This document shows, piece by piece, positions 40,217 through 48,580 of a DNA stretch of 64,000 bases. Each line of letters begins with the position of its first letter. Position 1 is the stretch's first letter. The notes beneath the pieces are model-generated. The model worked only from the letters and a program-made list of their open reading frames with translations. It did not search any database and had not been told where the DNA came from. The DNA comes from Paraconexibacter sp040581415. GTDB lineage: Bacteria > Actinomycetota > Thermoleophilia > Solirubrobacterales > Solirubrobacteraceae. A program made the position numbers and the translations under genes. The stretch lies in NCBI RefSeq assembly GCF_040581415.1, contig NZ_CP114014.1:2542001-2606000 (forward strand). Reading direction: 5' to 3'.

Positions 40217-41745
40217 ACCGCCGATCCTCGAGCGCGCTCACCGCCAACCCCGTGCTGATCGGCGCGGTCGCCGTGCTGGTCGTCGTCACGGCGGTCTTCC
40301 TCTCGTACAACGCCAACAAGGGCCTGCCGTTCGTGCCCTCCAAGAGCTACAAGGTCCAGGTCGCGAGCGGCGCGAACGTGCTGCCGGGAGCCGACGTGAA
40401 GATCGGCGGTCAGCGGGTCGGGTTCGTCGAGGACCTCAAGCCGGTGCAGGACAGCCGGGGGAAGGTCGTCGCGGAGCTCGCGGTCAAGCTCGACGAGAGC
40501 AGCGGCGCGGTCCCCGTCGACTCGGTCTGGCGGGTGCGGCCGCGCTCGCCGATCGGGCTCAAGTACGTCGAGCTGACGCGCGGGGCCTCGACCCGGATCC
40601 TGGCCGACGGGGACACCGTCCCGACGACGCGGACCAGCTTCGCGACCGAGCTCGACCAGTACCAGAACATCTTCGACGAGGAGACGCGCGCCGGGGTCGG
40701 CAAGGTCGTCCGCGAGTCGGGCAACACGTTCGCCCTGCGCGGCATCGCCCTGAACGACACGCTGTCCGACGCGCCGCGGCTGCTGGAGCACCTGGAGCCG
40801 GTCGCCCGGAGCCTCACGGCGCCGGGCACCCGGCTGCGCGAGCTGTTCCGGGAGCTCGGCGACGGCGCCCGGGTCGTCGCGCCGGAAGCCGAAGCGTTCG
40901 CGCACTCCTTCACCGCCGGCGCCGACACCTTCCAGGCCTGGTCGTCCGACGAGGACGCGCTGGCGGAGTCGATCCGCGAGTCCGCGCCGACGCTGGCGGT
41001 CGCCACCCCCTCGCTGCGCGCCCAGCGCCCGCTGCTGGTCGCCCTGCGGGAGAACGCCGCGGCGATCGAGCGCGTCGCCGACGTCCTCCCGGCCGCCGCG
41101 CCGCCGCTCACGCGGGCGCTGGCCGGCGCACCCGAGCCGCTGCGCCGGGCACCGGCGCTGTCCGGCCGCCTGAGCGACAACGTCCAGGCCCTCGGTGTCC
41201 TGAGCCGCGACCCGGCCACCAGCGCCACGTTCGTCGGCATCCGGCGGCTGGGGGACATCCTGCGCCCGCTGACCCGTCACGTCGGGCCGTACATCACCGT
41301 CTGCAACTACTTCAACTACGCGTTCACGCACGCGGGCGAGCACCTCACCGAGCCCGACCCGACCGGCACCGCGCAGCGCACGCTGCAGAACTCCGCCTCG
41401 CGCAACCGCGACTCGGGCGCCCCGTCGATCGCGACGCCCGGGGCGGTGCGGCCGCAGAACGGCCAGGCGACGTCCTCGGGGGTCCCGATCCACCTGCACG
41501 GCCAGTCCTACGGGCCGGCGGTGTCCGCGTCGGGCGCCGCCGACTGCGAGGCCGGTCAGCGCGGGTACCTCAAGCGCCTGAACACGCAGACGAAGGACCC
41601 GTCGCTGAACATCGTCCGCGACCCGCACATCCCGGGCAACCAGGGCACGACCTTCACGGGCCGCGCGCGGGTGCCGAAGGGGCAGACCTTCGACCGCAAC
41701 GCGCAGACCGGTCCGCGCCTCGCCGACGAGGTGGACAACCCATGA
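40213..41745 (+). CDS. MCE (MlaD) family protein 3 of 6
   Basis: This 510-residue protein has an N-terminal helix (VLIGAVAVLVVVTAVFLSY, about 14-32), an MCE domain (VQVASGANVLPGADVKIGGQ; SPIGLKYVELTRG) and a helical middle. The C-terminal region contains TVCNYFNYAFTHAGEHL and DCEAGQRGY, giving the same two-cysteine pattern as its neighbours. It ends with the long extension PGNQGTTFTGRARVPKGQTF. ATG 40213 overlaps the stop before by 4 bp. The CNYF block and the tail resemble those of actinobacterial Mce proteins in the middle of the series. Confidence 0.9.
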   Translation: MNRRSSSALTANPVLIGAVAVLVVVTAVFLSYNANKGLPFVPSKSYKVQVASGANVLPGADVKIGGQRVGFVEDLKPVQDSRGKVVAELAVKLDESSGAVPVDSVWRVRPRSPIGLKYVELTRGASTRILADGDTVPTTRTSFATELDQYQNIFDEETRAGVGKVVRESGNTFALRGIALNDTLSDAPRLLEHLEPVARSLTAPGTRLRELFRELGDGARVVAPEAEAFAHSFTAGADTFQAWSSDEDALAESIRESAPTLAVATPSLRAQRPLLVALRENAAAIERVADVLPAAAPPLTRALAGAPEPLRRAPALSGRLSDNVQALGVLSRDPATSATFVGIRRLGDILRPLTRHVGPYITVCNYFNYAFTHAGEHLTEPDPTGTAQRTLQNSASRNRDSGAPSIATPGAVRPQNGQATSSGVPIHLHGQSYGPAVSASGAADCEAGQRGYLKRLNTQTKDPSLNIVRDPHIPGNQGTTFTGRARVPKGQTFDRNAQTGPRLADEVDNP

Positions 41746-43214
41746 GGCCCGGACGCCGCGGGATGTCGAACGTGACGGTCGGCGCGCTCGTGCTGGCCGT
41801 CGCCGCGCTGGCCACGTACCTCGCGTTCACCAAGCGCAACCCGTTCGCGGACCGCTTCGAGGTGAAGCTGGCCTTCTCCGAGACGATGCAGCTGCAGAAG
41901 GGGTCGCCCGTCCGGGTGGCGGGCATCGACATCGGCACGGTCCGCCGCGTCGAGAGCGTCCCCGGGTCCGGCCGGGCGTCGCTGGTGACGATCGAGATCG
42001 AGGAGGGCGCGGGGCTGCACACCGACGCGACCTTCAAGGCCCGGCCGCGCATCTTCCTGGAGGGCAACGAGTTCATCGACGTCAAGCCGGGGTCGGCGTC
42101 GGCTCCCGCGCTGAAGGACGGCACGACGATCGCCGACGGCCAGACGTCCGCCCCGGTCGGCCTCGCCGACGTGCTGACCCTCTTCGAGCGCGACGGCCGC
42201 GCGAGCCTGCAGCAGATCTTCGACGAGTACGGCCGGGCGCTGGAGAAGGGCGGCGCCGAGGGCTTCAACCGGTCGATCCGCTGGTGGACCCCCGCCTACC
42301 GCGACGGGGCCGTGATCGCCGACGCCACGATCGGCGAGCAGCCCGGCGACCTGCGGCGCTACCTGTCCTCGTCCGCCAAGGCCGCCGCGGCGCTCAGCCG
42401 CGACCCGGCCGCGCTGCAGGGGCTCGTACGCGACTTCGCCACCACGGCGTCGGCGATCGGCTCCGAGCAGAACGCCCTCGCGGACGCGATCGGCGAGCTC
42501 CCCGGGACGCTGAACGTCGGGCGCCGCGCCCTGCGCTCGCTGGACACGGCGTTCCCGCCGCTGCGCAAGCTGGTCCGCGAGCTGCGCCCCGCGGTCCGCG
42601 CCTCCGGGCCGTCGCTCGACGCGCAGCTGCCGTTCGTCCGCGAGCTGCGGCAGGCCGTCCGCCCGCAGGAGCTCGGCGGGCTGGCCCGCGACCTGCGCGC
42701 CGCCGCCCCCGACCTCGTGACGCTGACCGAGGACGGCGTGAAGCTGCAGACCCAGTCGCGGCTGCTGTCCTCCTGCCAGCTGTCGGTGCTCGGCCCGTGG
42801 CAGCGCGACCGCGTCCCGGGGCCGTTCCCGTCGACCGGCCGCGTGTTCGAGGAGGGTGTGAAGTGGCTGCCCGGCATCGCCGGCGAGTCGCGCAACTTCG
42901 ACGCGCACGGGCAGTACATCCGCTCGCAGATCAACGGGGTCAACATCGCCTACCCGATCGGCGACCGCCTGCTGCTGTCCGCCACGCCGCTGAAGGCCAA
43001 CCCGCCCAAGTCCGCGCAGCCGCTGTTCCACCCCGAGACGCCGTGCGAGACCCAGGAGCGCCCTGACCTGCGCTCGAACCCGCAGGACCTCGAGAACGCC
43101 ATCCCGATCAGCCAGAGCACCCCGGCCGCGCAGGCCCGCGCCGCACGGACGCTCGAGCGCGCGATGCCGCAGCTGCGCCGCCTGGTCGGCCGGCCCGCGA
43201 AGGGCGGTCGCTGA
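41742..43214 (+). CDS. MCE (MlaD) family protein 4 of 6
   Basis: This 490-residue protein has an N-terminal membrane helix (TVGALVLAVAALATYLAF), an MCE domain (LAFSETMQLQKGSPVRVAGI; FLEGNEFIDVKPGS) and a helical needle region. The C-terminal block has SCQLSVLGPW and PCETQ cysteines. FNRSIRWWTPAYRD is an unusual aromatic segment just after the MCE domain. ATG 41742 overlaps the upstream stop by 4 bp. It is predicted to assemble with the other five MCE proteins. Confidence 0.9.
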   Translation: MRPGRRGMSNVTVGALVLAVAALATYLAFTKRNPFADRFEVKLAFSETMQLQKGSPVRVAGIDIGTVRRVESVPGSGRASLVTIEIEEGAGLHTDATFKARPRIFLEGNEFIDVKPGSASAPALKDGTTIADGQTSAPVGLADVLTLFERDGRASLQQIFDEYGRALEKGGAEGFNRSIRWWTPAYRDGAVIADATIGEQPGDLRRYLSSSAKAAAALSRDPAALQGLVRDFATTASAIGSEQNALADAIGELPGTLNVGRRALRSLDTAFPPLRKLVRELRPAVRASGPSLDAQLPFVRELRQAVRPQELGGLARDLRAAAPDLVTLTEDGVKLQTQSRLLSSCQLSVLGPWQRDRVPGPFPSTGRVFEEGVKWLPGIAGESRNFDAHGQYIRSQINGVNIAYPIGDRLLLSATPLKANPPKSAQPLFHPETPCETQERPDLRSNPQDLENAIPISQSTPAAQARAARTLERAMPQLRRLVGRPAKGGR

Positions 43215-44548
43215 TGCTGTCCGTCCGCCGCGACGTCTTCGCGCTCATCGGGCTCATCGTGGTCAGCCTGCTGGTCGGCGGGTACATCCTGGGCCAGCAG
43301 CGCCTGCGCTTCCCGTTCATCGAGGACACGCCGGTGCGCATGAGCGCGGAGCTGTCGACCGCACAGGCCGTCACGCCCGGGCAGGGCCAGACCATCCGCG
43401 TCTCCGGCGTGCGGATCGGCGACATCGGCAAGGTCGAGCTCCGGGACGGACGGGCGTTCGTCGAGCTCGTCATCGACCGCGAGTACGAGGACCTCATCCG
43501 CACCGACGCGACCGCGCTGCTGCGGCCCAAGACCGGGCTGAAGGACATGTTCCTCGACGTGAACCCCGGGTCCGAGGAGGCGCCGCAGGCCAAGGGCGGC
43601 TTCACGATCCCGGTCCGCAACACGCTGCCGGACGTCAACCCGGACGAGATCCTCGCCGGCCTGGACCACGACGTCCGGGGCCACGTGGCGCAGCTGCTGA
43701 AGGGCGCGAGCACGGGCCTCGACGGCCGCGGCGCCGACCTGCGCTCGGTCCTCAAGCGCTTCGAGCCGACGCACCGGTCGCTGGCGCGGGTCGCCGGGAC
43801 GGTCAAGGCACGGCGCGTGGAGCTGCGCCGCCTGGTCAGCTCGCTGGCCGACGTCAACACGGAGCTCGCCCGCCGCGACGACGACCTCGCCGAGGTGATC
43901 GGCGAGTCCTCCAAGGTCTTCCGCACGCTCGCGTCGACCCAGGACGGGATCGCCGCCAGCATCCGCGCGCTGCCGACGGCGCTGCGCAGCACCCGCACGG
44001 CGCTGACCGAGGCCGACCGCCTCGCGGTCGTGCTGAAGCCTGCCAGCGAGCGGCTGCTGCCCGTCCCTGACGCCCTGAAGCGCGCGAACGACAGCCTGGC
44101 CCCGCTCGCGCGTCAGGCGACCCCGCAGCTGCGCAGCGACATCCGCCCGTTCGTCCGGGCGGCGCGTCCCGTCGCCGCCGACCTGCGGCCCGCCAGCCGC
44201 GACCTCGCCGCCGCCGAGCCGGGCCTGACGCGCTCGCTGAAGGTCGTCAACAACCTGGTGAACATGCTGGCCTACAACCCGGGCGGCCGCGAGGGCCCGG
44301 ACAAGGCCGGCCGCAACGAGGGCTACCTGTTCTTCCTGGCGTGGCTCGGGCACCAGTCGCTGAACCTCTTCTCCCAGAGCGACGCGCACGGCGTCTTCCG
44401 GCCGATCGTGCTCTCCGCGCCGTGCCAGCTACTGGCGCAGGCGGCCAAGACCAGCCCGCTCGAGAGCGTGATCCTCGGCGTGTCCGGGGTCCTCGAGAAC
44501 ACCGCCGCGTGCGGTGAGGCGTCCGGGGCAGCGGAGGCGAAGCGGTGA
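43214..44548 (+). CDS. MCE (MlaD) family protein 5 of 6
   Basis: This 444-residue protein has the membrane helix VFALIGLIVVSLLVGGYIL, an MCE domain (LSTAQAVTPGQGQTIRVSGV; KTGLKDMFLDVNPGS) and a helical region. The conserved end GGREGPDKAGRNEGYLFFLA is of the MceE/F-like type seen in actinobacteria (NPGG...Y.F..AW). Cysteines are in APCQLLAQ and AACGEAS. It is shorter than the others. Its ATG overlaps the previous TGA by one base (TGATG). Confidence 0.9.
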   Translation: MLSVRRDVFALIGLIVVSLLVGGYILGQQRLRFPFIEDTPVRMSAELSTAQAVTPGQGQTIRVSGVRIGDIGKVELRDGRAFVELVIDREYEDLIRTDATALLRPKTGLKDMFLDVNPGSEEAPQAKGGFTIPVRNTLPDVNPDEILAGLDHDVRGHVAQLLKGASTGLDGRGADLRSVLKRFEPTHRSLARVAGTVKARRVELRRLVSSLADVNTELARRDDDLAEVIGESSKVFRTLASTQDGIAASIRALPTALRSTRTALTEADRLAVVLKPASERLLPVPDALKRANDSLAPLARQATPQLRSDIRPFVRAARPVAADLRPASRDLAAAEPGLTRSLKVVNNLVNMLAYNPGGREGPDKAGRNEGYLFFLAWLGHQSLNLFSQSDAHGVFRPIVLSAPCQLLAQAAKTSPLESVILGVSGVLENTAACGEASGAAEAKR

Positions 44549-45981
44549 ACAAGCAGGCACCGACCCGAGGCCAGATCGCAGCGATGGTCGCCTTCGCCGT
44601 GTCGTGCTTCGGCCTGATGCTGTTCCTGTGGGTCAGCTTCGGCGGGACGACGCCGCTCCAGGCGAAGGGCTACCGCATCCACGTGCAGTTCCGTCAGGCG
44701 ACGCAGCTGGCGACCGAGGCCGAGGTCCGGGTCGCCGGCGTGGCGATCGGCCGCGTGGCGGACAAGGAGGTCGCGCCCGGGCCGGACGGCCTCGTCGACG
44801 CGACGCTGGAGATCGACCCCGAGTACGTCCCGATCCGCCGCGACGCGCGGGCCATCCTGCGCGAGAAGACGCTGCTGGGGGAGACCTACGTCGAGATCAC
44901 GCTCGGGACCGGGAAGGCGACGCTGCCGGACGGCGGGCGGCTGGCGCTGAACCGGGTGCAGCCGACCGTCAAGCTCGACGAGATCCTCGACACGTTCGAC
45001 CCGTACACCCGCGCGGCGTTCCGCACCTGGCAGCAGACGCTGGGCAAGGCGCTGGACGAGCGCGGCGGCGACCTGAACGACGCGGTCGGCAACCTGCCCG
45101 GGTTCGTCGAGTCGGCCGGCGACCTCGTCGAGACCCTCGACCGCAACCGCGCCGACCTGCGCGGCCTGGTCCGCAACACCGGCGTCGTCTTCGAGGCCCT
45201 GACGGCCGACGAGCGCCAGCTGGCGCGGCTCGTCACCGGCGGCGACCGCACCTTCAGCGCGATCGCCCGGCGCAAGGAGGCGTTCGCGGAGGTCTTCCAG
45301 GAGCTGCCGCCGTTCCTGCGCGAGTCGCGCCGGACGTCCGCCGTCCTCGAGGGATTCTCCGGCCGCGCCACCCCGGTGCTGCGCGAGGTCACCCCGGCGC
45401 TGCAGGACACGGCCTCGGCCGTCGGCGCGCTGGGCCGGTCGGCCCCGGACCTAGACCGCTTCCTGCAGTCGATCACGCCGCTGGAGGCCGCGTCCAAGGC
45501 GGGTCTGCCCGCGTCGACGGAGATCTTCAAGGGGCTGCGGCCTGCGCTGCAGTCGGCCGAGCCGTTCCTCGGGGAGCTGAACCCGCTGCTCGGCTGGATC
45601 GGCCAGCACAGCTACACGCTGACGGACATGTTCTCCAACCTCGGGGTCGCCACCGCGGCGAAGACGGCCAGCCGTGACCCGAAGGCGACGGGGCACTACC
45701 TGCGCCAGTACAGCCTCATCGGGACCGAGTCGCTGGGCGGCGCCGCGAAGCGCATCGCGTCCAACCGGGGCAACGCCTACCTGAACCCGCTGGCGCTGAC
45801 CGGCCGCGTCACCGGTGAGGCCGGGATCTTCCCGGCCTGGGACTGCGCGAACGCGACCCCGAACGTGGGGCCGCCCTGCCGGATCGACCCCGGGTACCGG
45901 TTCCAGGACCAGCTGCGCCGGTTCCCGCACGTGCAGTCCGAGACCTACCGCAGCGGACGGGCGAAGCCGACCGGGAAGTAG
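44545..45981 (+). CDS. MCE (MlaD) family protein 6 of 6
   Basis: This 478-residue protein has a membrane helix (about 15-33), an MCE domain (VQFRQATQLATEAEVRVAGV; EKTLLGETYVEITLG) and a helical region (about 130-330). A Trp/Tyr-containing segment (LLGWIGQHSYTLTDMFSNL) follows. The C-terminal cysteine pair is WDCANATPNVGPPCRID. GTG 44545 overlaps the preceding stop by 4 bp. The gene ends the series; the next gene is convergent after 7 bp. No YrbE permease or MceG ATPase gene is adjacent. Confidence 0.9.
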   Translation: MNKQAPTRGQIAAMVAFAVSCFGLMLFLWVSFGGTTPLQAKGYRIHVQFRQATQLATEAEVRVAGVAIGRVADKEVAPGPDGLVDATLEIDPEYVPIRRDARAILREKTLLGETYVEITLGTGKATLPDGGRLALNRVQPTVKLDEILDTFDPYTRAAFRTWQQTLGKALDERGGDLNDAVGNLPGFVESAGDLVETLDRNRADLRGLVRNTGVVFEALTADERQLARLVTGGDRTFSAIARRKEAFAEVFQELPPFLRESRRTSAVLEGFSGRATPVLREVTPALQDTASAVGALGRSAPDLDRFLQSITPLEAASKAGLPASTEIFKGLRPALQSAEPFLGELNPLLGWIGQHSYTLTDMFSNLGVATAAKTASRDPKATGHYLRQYSLIGTESLGGAAKRIASNRGNAYLNPLALTGRVTGEAGIFPAWDCANATPNVGPPCRIDPGYRFQDQLRRFPHVQSETYRSGRAKPTGK

Positions 45982-45988
45982 CCGGTCG

Positions 45989-46651
45989 TCAGCCGCGCTG
46001 GGGGGCCAGGACGCTCAGGACGGCCATGACGCGGCGATGCTCGTGCGGCTCGCCGGTGAGGTCCAGCTTGTGGAAGATGCGCGTGGCGTGCTTCTCGACG
46101 GCGGCGACGCTGACGTCGAGCGCCGCGGCGATCCCGCGGTTGGACCGGCCCTCCGCCATCAGGCCGAGGACGTCGCGCTCGCGGGGGGTCAGCCGCTCGA
46201 GGGGGTCAGACGCCCGGCGGCGGCCGACCATCAGCCCGATGACCTCGGGGTCCAGGGCGGACCCACCGGCGGCGACCCGGCGGACCGCGTCGGCGAACGC
46301 GTCCACATCGACGACCCGCTGCTTGAGCAGGTACCCGACCCCGCGCGCGTCGTCGCCGACGAGGTCCAGGGCGTAGCGCGCCTCGAGGAACTGCGACAGC
46401 ACGAGGACCCCGATCTCCGGGTGCTCGGCGCGGATCCGGATCGCGGCCCGCAGCCCGTCGTCCGTCTCGTCCGGCGGCATCTGCACGTCGACGATCGCGA
46501 CATCGGGCCGGTGCGCAGCGGCCTTGCGGAGCAGATCCGGGGCGTCGGCGGCCTGGGCGACGACGTCCATCCCGAGGTCCTCGAGGAGGCGGCCGATGCC
46601 CGTGCGCAGCAGCACCTGGTCCTCGGCGATGAGCACGCGCAGCGGGGGCAC
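45989..46651 (-). CDS. NarL/LuxR-family response regulator
   Basis: This 220-residue regulator has a receiver domain (AEDQVLLRTGIG; phospho-Asp in VAIVDVQMPPDE; Lys in YLLKQRVVDVD) and a C-terminal LuxR HTH (LTPRERDVLGLMAEG, NRGIAAALDVSVAAVEKHAT). GTG 46651 is chosen because TAGTGT lies exactly 7 nt upstream on the minus strand (46664-46659) and the protein then begins VPPLRVLIAEDQ. An ATG at 46693 would add 14 residues. It is divergent from the histidine kinase at 46763, with which it likely pairs. Confidence 0.9.
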   Translation of the reverse strand: MPPLRVLIAEDQVLLRTGIGRLLEDLGMDVVAQAADAPDLLRKAAAHRPDVAIVDVQMPPDETDDGLRAAIRIRAEHPEIGVLVLSQFLEARYALDLVGDDARGVGYLLKQRVVDVDAFADAVRRVAAGGSALDPEVIGLMVGRRRASDPLERLTPRERDVLGLMAEGRSNRGIAAALDVSVAAVEKHATRIFHKLDLTGEPHEHRRVMAVLSVLAPQRG

Positions 46652-46762
46652 CGGCTCGACACTACCGCGCCCCGCTCGGTCGCCCGACGTCATCCGTCAC
46701 GATGCGCGGATGCACGCACGCGACGGGCAGGGCAGCATGCGGCGCCGGGCCCGGTCGATCAC

Positions 46763-47806
46763 GTGAGCGCGGCGCCGCCGGCGTTCGTCGATGCCCTGCT
46801 GACGAGCATCGCGGACGGTGTCTACGTCGTCGACGCCGACGGCCACGTGAACTACGTCAACCCCGCAGGCGCGCGGATCCTGGGCTATCCGTCCCCGGAC
46901 GACCTGCTGGGCCTCCCGAGCCACGAGACGATCCATGCCCACCGGCGGGACGGGTCCCCGTACCCGGAGGAGGAGTGCCCGCTGCTGCGCCCGCGCCGGA
47001 CGGGGGAGACCGTCCACGTCGACGACGACTGGTTCGTGCGCCGGGACGGGTCGATGGTCCCGGTGTCCTACTCGTCGGCGCCGGTCGACGTCGACGGTGG
47101 CCGGGGCGCGGTGGTCGCGTTCCGCGACGTGACGCTCCAGCGCAGGGCCGAGGCGGACCGGATGACGGCCGAGCGCGACCGGGTCCACGCGCTCGAGCTC
47201 GTCGCGTCGCGCCGGCGGCTGATCGAGGCGGCCGACCGCGAGCGGAGCCGGCTCGGCCGCGACCTCCACGACGGCGCGCAGCAGCGCCTGACCAGCGTTG
47301 CGATGACGATCGCGGCCGCGGCTCGCCGGCTGCCGGAGGGGGACCCGGCCCACGCGCTGGTCGCCGACGCCCTGGCGGAGGCGAAGGTCGCGATCGCCGA
47401 GCTGCGGACGTTCGCGGCGGGCCTGCACCCGACGCTGCTCACCACTCGCGGGCTTGCGGGCGCGGTCGAGTCGCTGGTCGTCCGCATGCCGCTCCCCGTC
47501 ACCCACGAGGTGACACCCCGGCGGTATCCGCCCGAGCTCGAGATGGCCGCCTACTTCGTCGTCGCTGAAGCGCTGGCGAACATCGGCAAGCACGCGCGGG
47601 CGACGGCGGCGTCGGTGGTCGTGTCCGAGGGGCCGGACGGGCTGCTGGTCCGGGTCGAGGACGACGGGGTCGGTGGCGCCGACCCCGTCGCCGGCAGCGG
47701 GCTGATCGGCCTGCAGGACCGCGTCGCGGCGCTCGGCGGCGGCCTGCGGCTGACGCCGGGGGCGGCCGGCGGGACGGTGCTGGAGGCCGCGCTGCCGCTG
47801 GGTTAG
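46763..47806 (+). CDS. PAS-domain HisKA_3 histidine kinase
   Basis: This 347-residue soluble kinase has an N-terminal PAS domain (FVDALLTSIADGVYVVDADG ... VVAFRDVTLQRRAEADR, about 8-130), the HisKA_3 dimerisation motif with its His in GRDLHDGAQQRLTSVAM (near 170) and an HATPase domain (EALANIGKHARA; EDDGVGGADP; GLIGLQDRVAALGG). It has no membrane helix, so the signal is likely sensed in the cytoplasm through PAS. Start GTG 46763 is the first plausible one in frame. It is divergent from its probable NarL-type partner. Confidence 0.88.
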   Translation: MSAAPPAFVDALLTSIADGVYVVDADGHVNYVNPAGARILGYPSPDDLLGLPSHETIHAHRRDGSPYPEEECPLLRPRRTGETVHVDDDWFVRRDGSMVPVSYSSAPVDVDGGRGAVVAFRDVTLQRRAEADRMTAERDRVHALELVASRRRLIEAADRERSRLGRDLHDGAQQRLTSVAMTIAAAARRLPEGDPAHALVADALAEAKVAIAELRTFAAGLHPTLLTTRGLAGAVESLVVRMPLPVTHEVTPRRYPPELEMAAYFVVAEALANIGKHARATAASVVVSEGPDGLLVRVEDDGVGGADPVAGSGLIGLQDRVAALGGGLRLTPGAAGGTVLEAALPLG

Positions 47807-47815
47807 CGCCGACGA

Positions 47816-47841
47816 CACCCACAATGGGTGCAGGACACCCA
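47816..47841. promoter_or_regulatory. Toxin-antitoxin operator: three CACCCA half-sites
   Basis: CACCCA (47816-47821), TGGGTG (47825-47830) and CACCCA (47836-47841) form alternating inverted half-sites upstream of the -10-like TACCTT (47848-47853), 7 nt before the antitoxin GTG. The layout suits ribbon-helix-helix autorepression. Confidence 0.5.
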
Positions 47842-47860
47842 GATTGCTACCTTCGCCTCC

Positions 47861-48085
47861 GTGAAGACCATTCAGATCCGCAACGTGCCGGACGGTGTCC
47901 ACGCCAAGCTCCGCGTCCGCGCCGCAGCAGCCGGGAAGTCACTGTCGGACTACGCGCTCGGCGAGCTCGAGCGCGTCGCCGAGCGGCCCGCGGCGTCCGA
48001 CGTCCTGCGGCGCGCCCGCGCCCGCTCGGGCTCCGTACCGGCCGAGGCCATCGTCGAGGCCGTTCGCGCCGGTCGCGACCGCTGA
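47861..48085 (+). CDS. FitA/VapB-like ribbon-helix-helix antitoxin
   Basis: This 74-residue protein starts VKTIQIRNVPDGVHAKLRVR, the beta-strand and first helix of the FitA-type ribbon-helix-helix fold. A Ser/Leu-rich second helix (GKSLSDYALGELERVAE) and an Arg-rich tail that should bind the toxin follow. GTG 47861 has TACCTT exactly 7 nt upstream; an upstream in-frame ATG (47828) would place the operator inside the gene. It lies 4 bp before the PIN-domain gene. Confidence 0.88.
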   Translation: MKTIQIRNVPDGVHAKLRVRAAAAGKSLSDYALGELERVAERPAASDVLRRARARSGSVPAEAIVEAVRAGRDR

Positions 48086-48089
48086 AGCC

Positions 48090-48485
48090 GTGCTCGTCGT
48101 GGACACCTCGGCACTGCTGCAGGCGCTCATCGGCGCCGACCCGGCGGTGCTCGAACGGCTCGCGGGGGACGGCGACCTGCACGCGCCGCACCTCCTCGAC
48201 GTCGAGGTCCTCGACGCGCTGCGCCGTCTCGTTCGCTCCGGACAGCTCGGCGAGGACCGGGCGAACGACGCGCTCGCCGACCTCCGAGACCTTGCGATCA
48301 TGCGCTACCCGCACGAACCGCTGATGGAGCGCATGTGGGAGCTCCGCCACGACCTCTCGGCGCACGAGGCCGCGTTTGTGGCGCTTGCGGAAGGCCTCGG
48401 GATGCTCCTGGTCACGTGCGACGCGCGGCTGGCAGCAGCGCCGGGTGTGGGGGCGACGGTCGAGGTGTTGGGAACGGCCGGCTGA
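48090..48485 (+). CDS. PIN-domain (VapC/FitB-type) ribonuclease toxin
   Basis: This 131-residue PIN domain has the acidic residues Asp5 (VVDTSALL), Glu39 (LLDVEVLDALRRL), Glu93 in SAHEAAFVALAE, where Asp is usual, and Asp111 (TCDARLAA). The protein is expected to be a Mg-dependent endoribonuclease held by its antitoxin. The Asp-to-Glu change may be tolerated. GTG 48090 begins directly at the PIN start VLVVDTSALL. Gene order antitoxin-toxin with a 4-bp gap is standard. Confidence 0.88.
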   Translation: MLVVDTSALLQALIGADPAVLERLAGDGDLHAPHLLDVEVLDALRRLVRSGQLGEDRANDALADLRDLAIMRYPHEPLMERMWELRHDLSAHEAAFVALAEGLGMLLVTCDARLAAAPGVGATVEVLGTAG

Positions 48486-48580
48486 CGTCGCCACCGCGTC
48501 AGGTGCGGTCCACCGCTGCGGCGTGCGGTCCAGAAAATGCATGGTTCTCCAGGCCACACGCCGCCGACAGAGCGCCGGCA

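Noticed and set aside
36162..45981. DUF808 gene as the missing permease of the MCE operon
   Set aside because: Its family is unrelated to YrbE, it is separated by a promoter-like site, and no conserved YrbE motif is visible. Kept only as a neighbour.
46738..46767. A short frame MRRRARSIT upstream of the PAS kinase as a leader peptide
   Set aside because: No -10-like element at the proper distance and only nine codons; it is an out-of-frame overlap with the kinase start.
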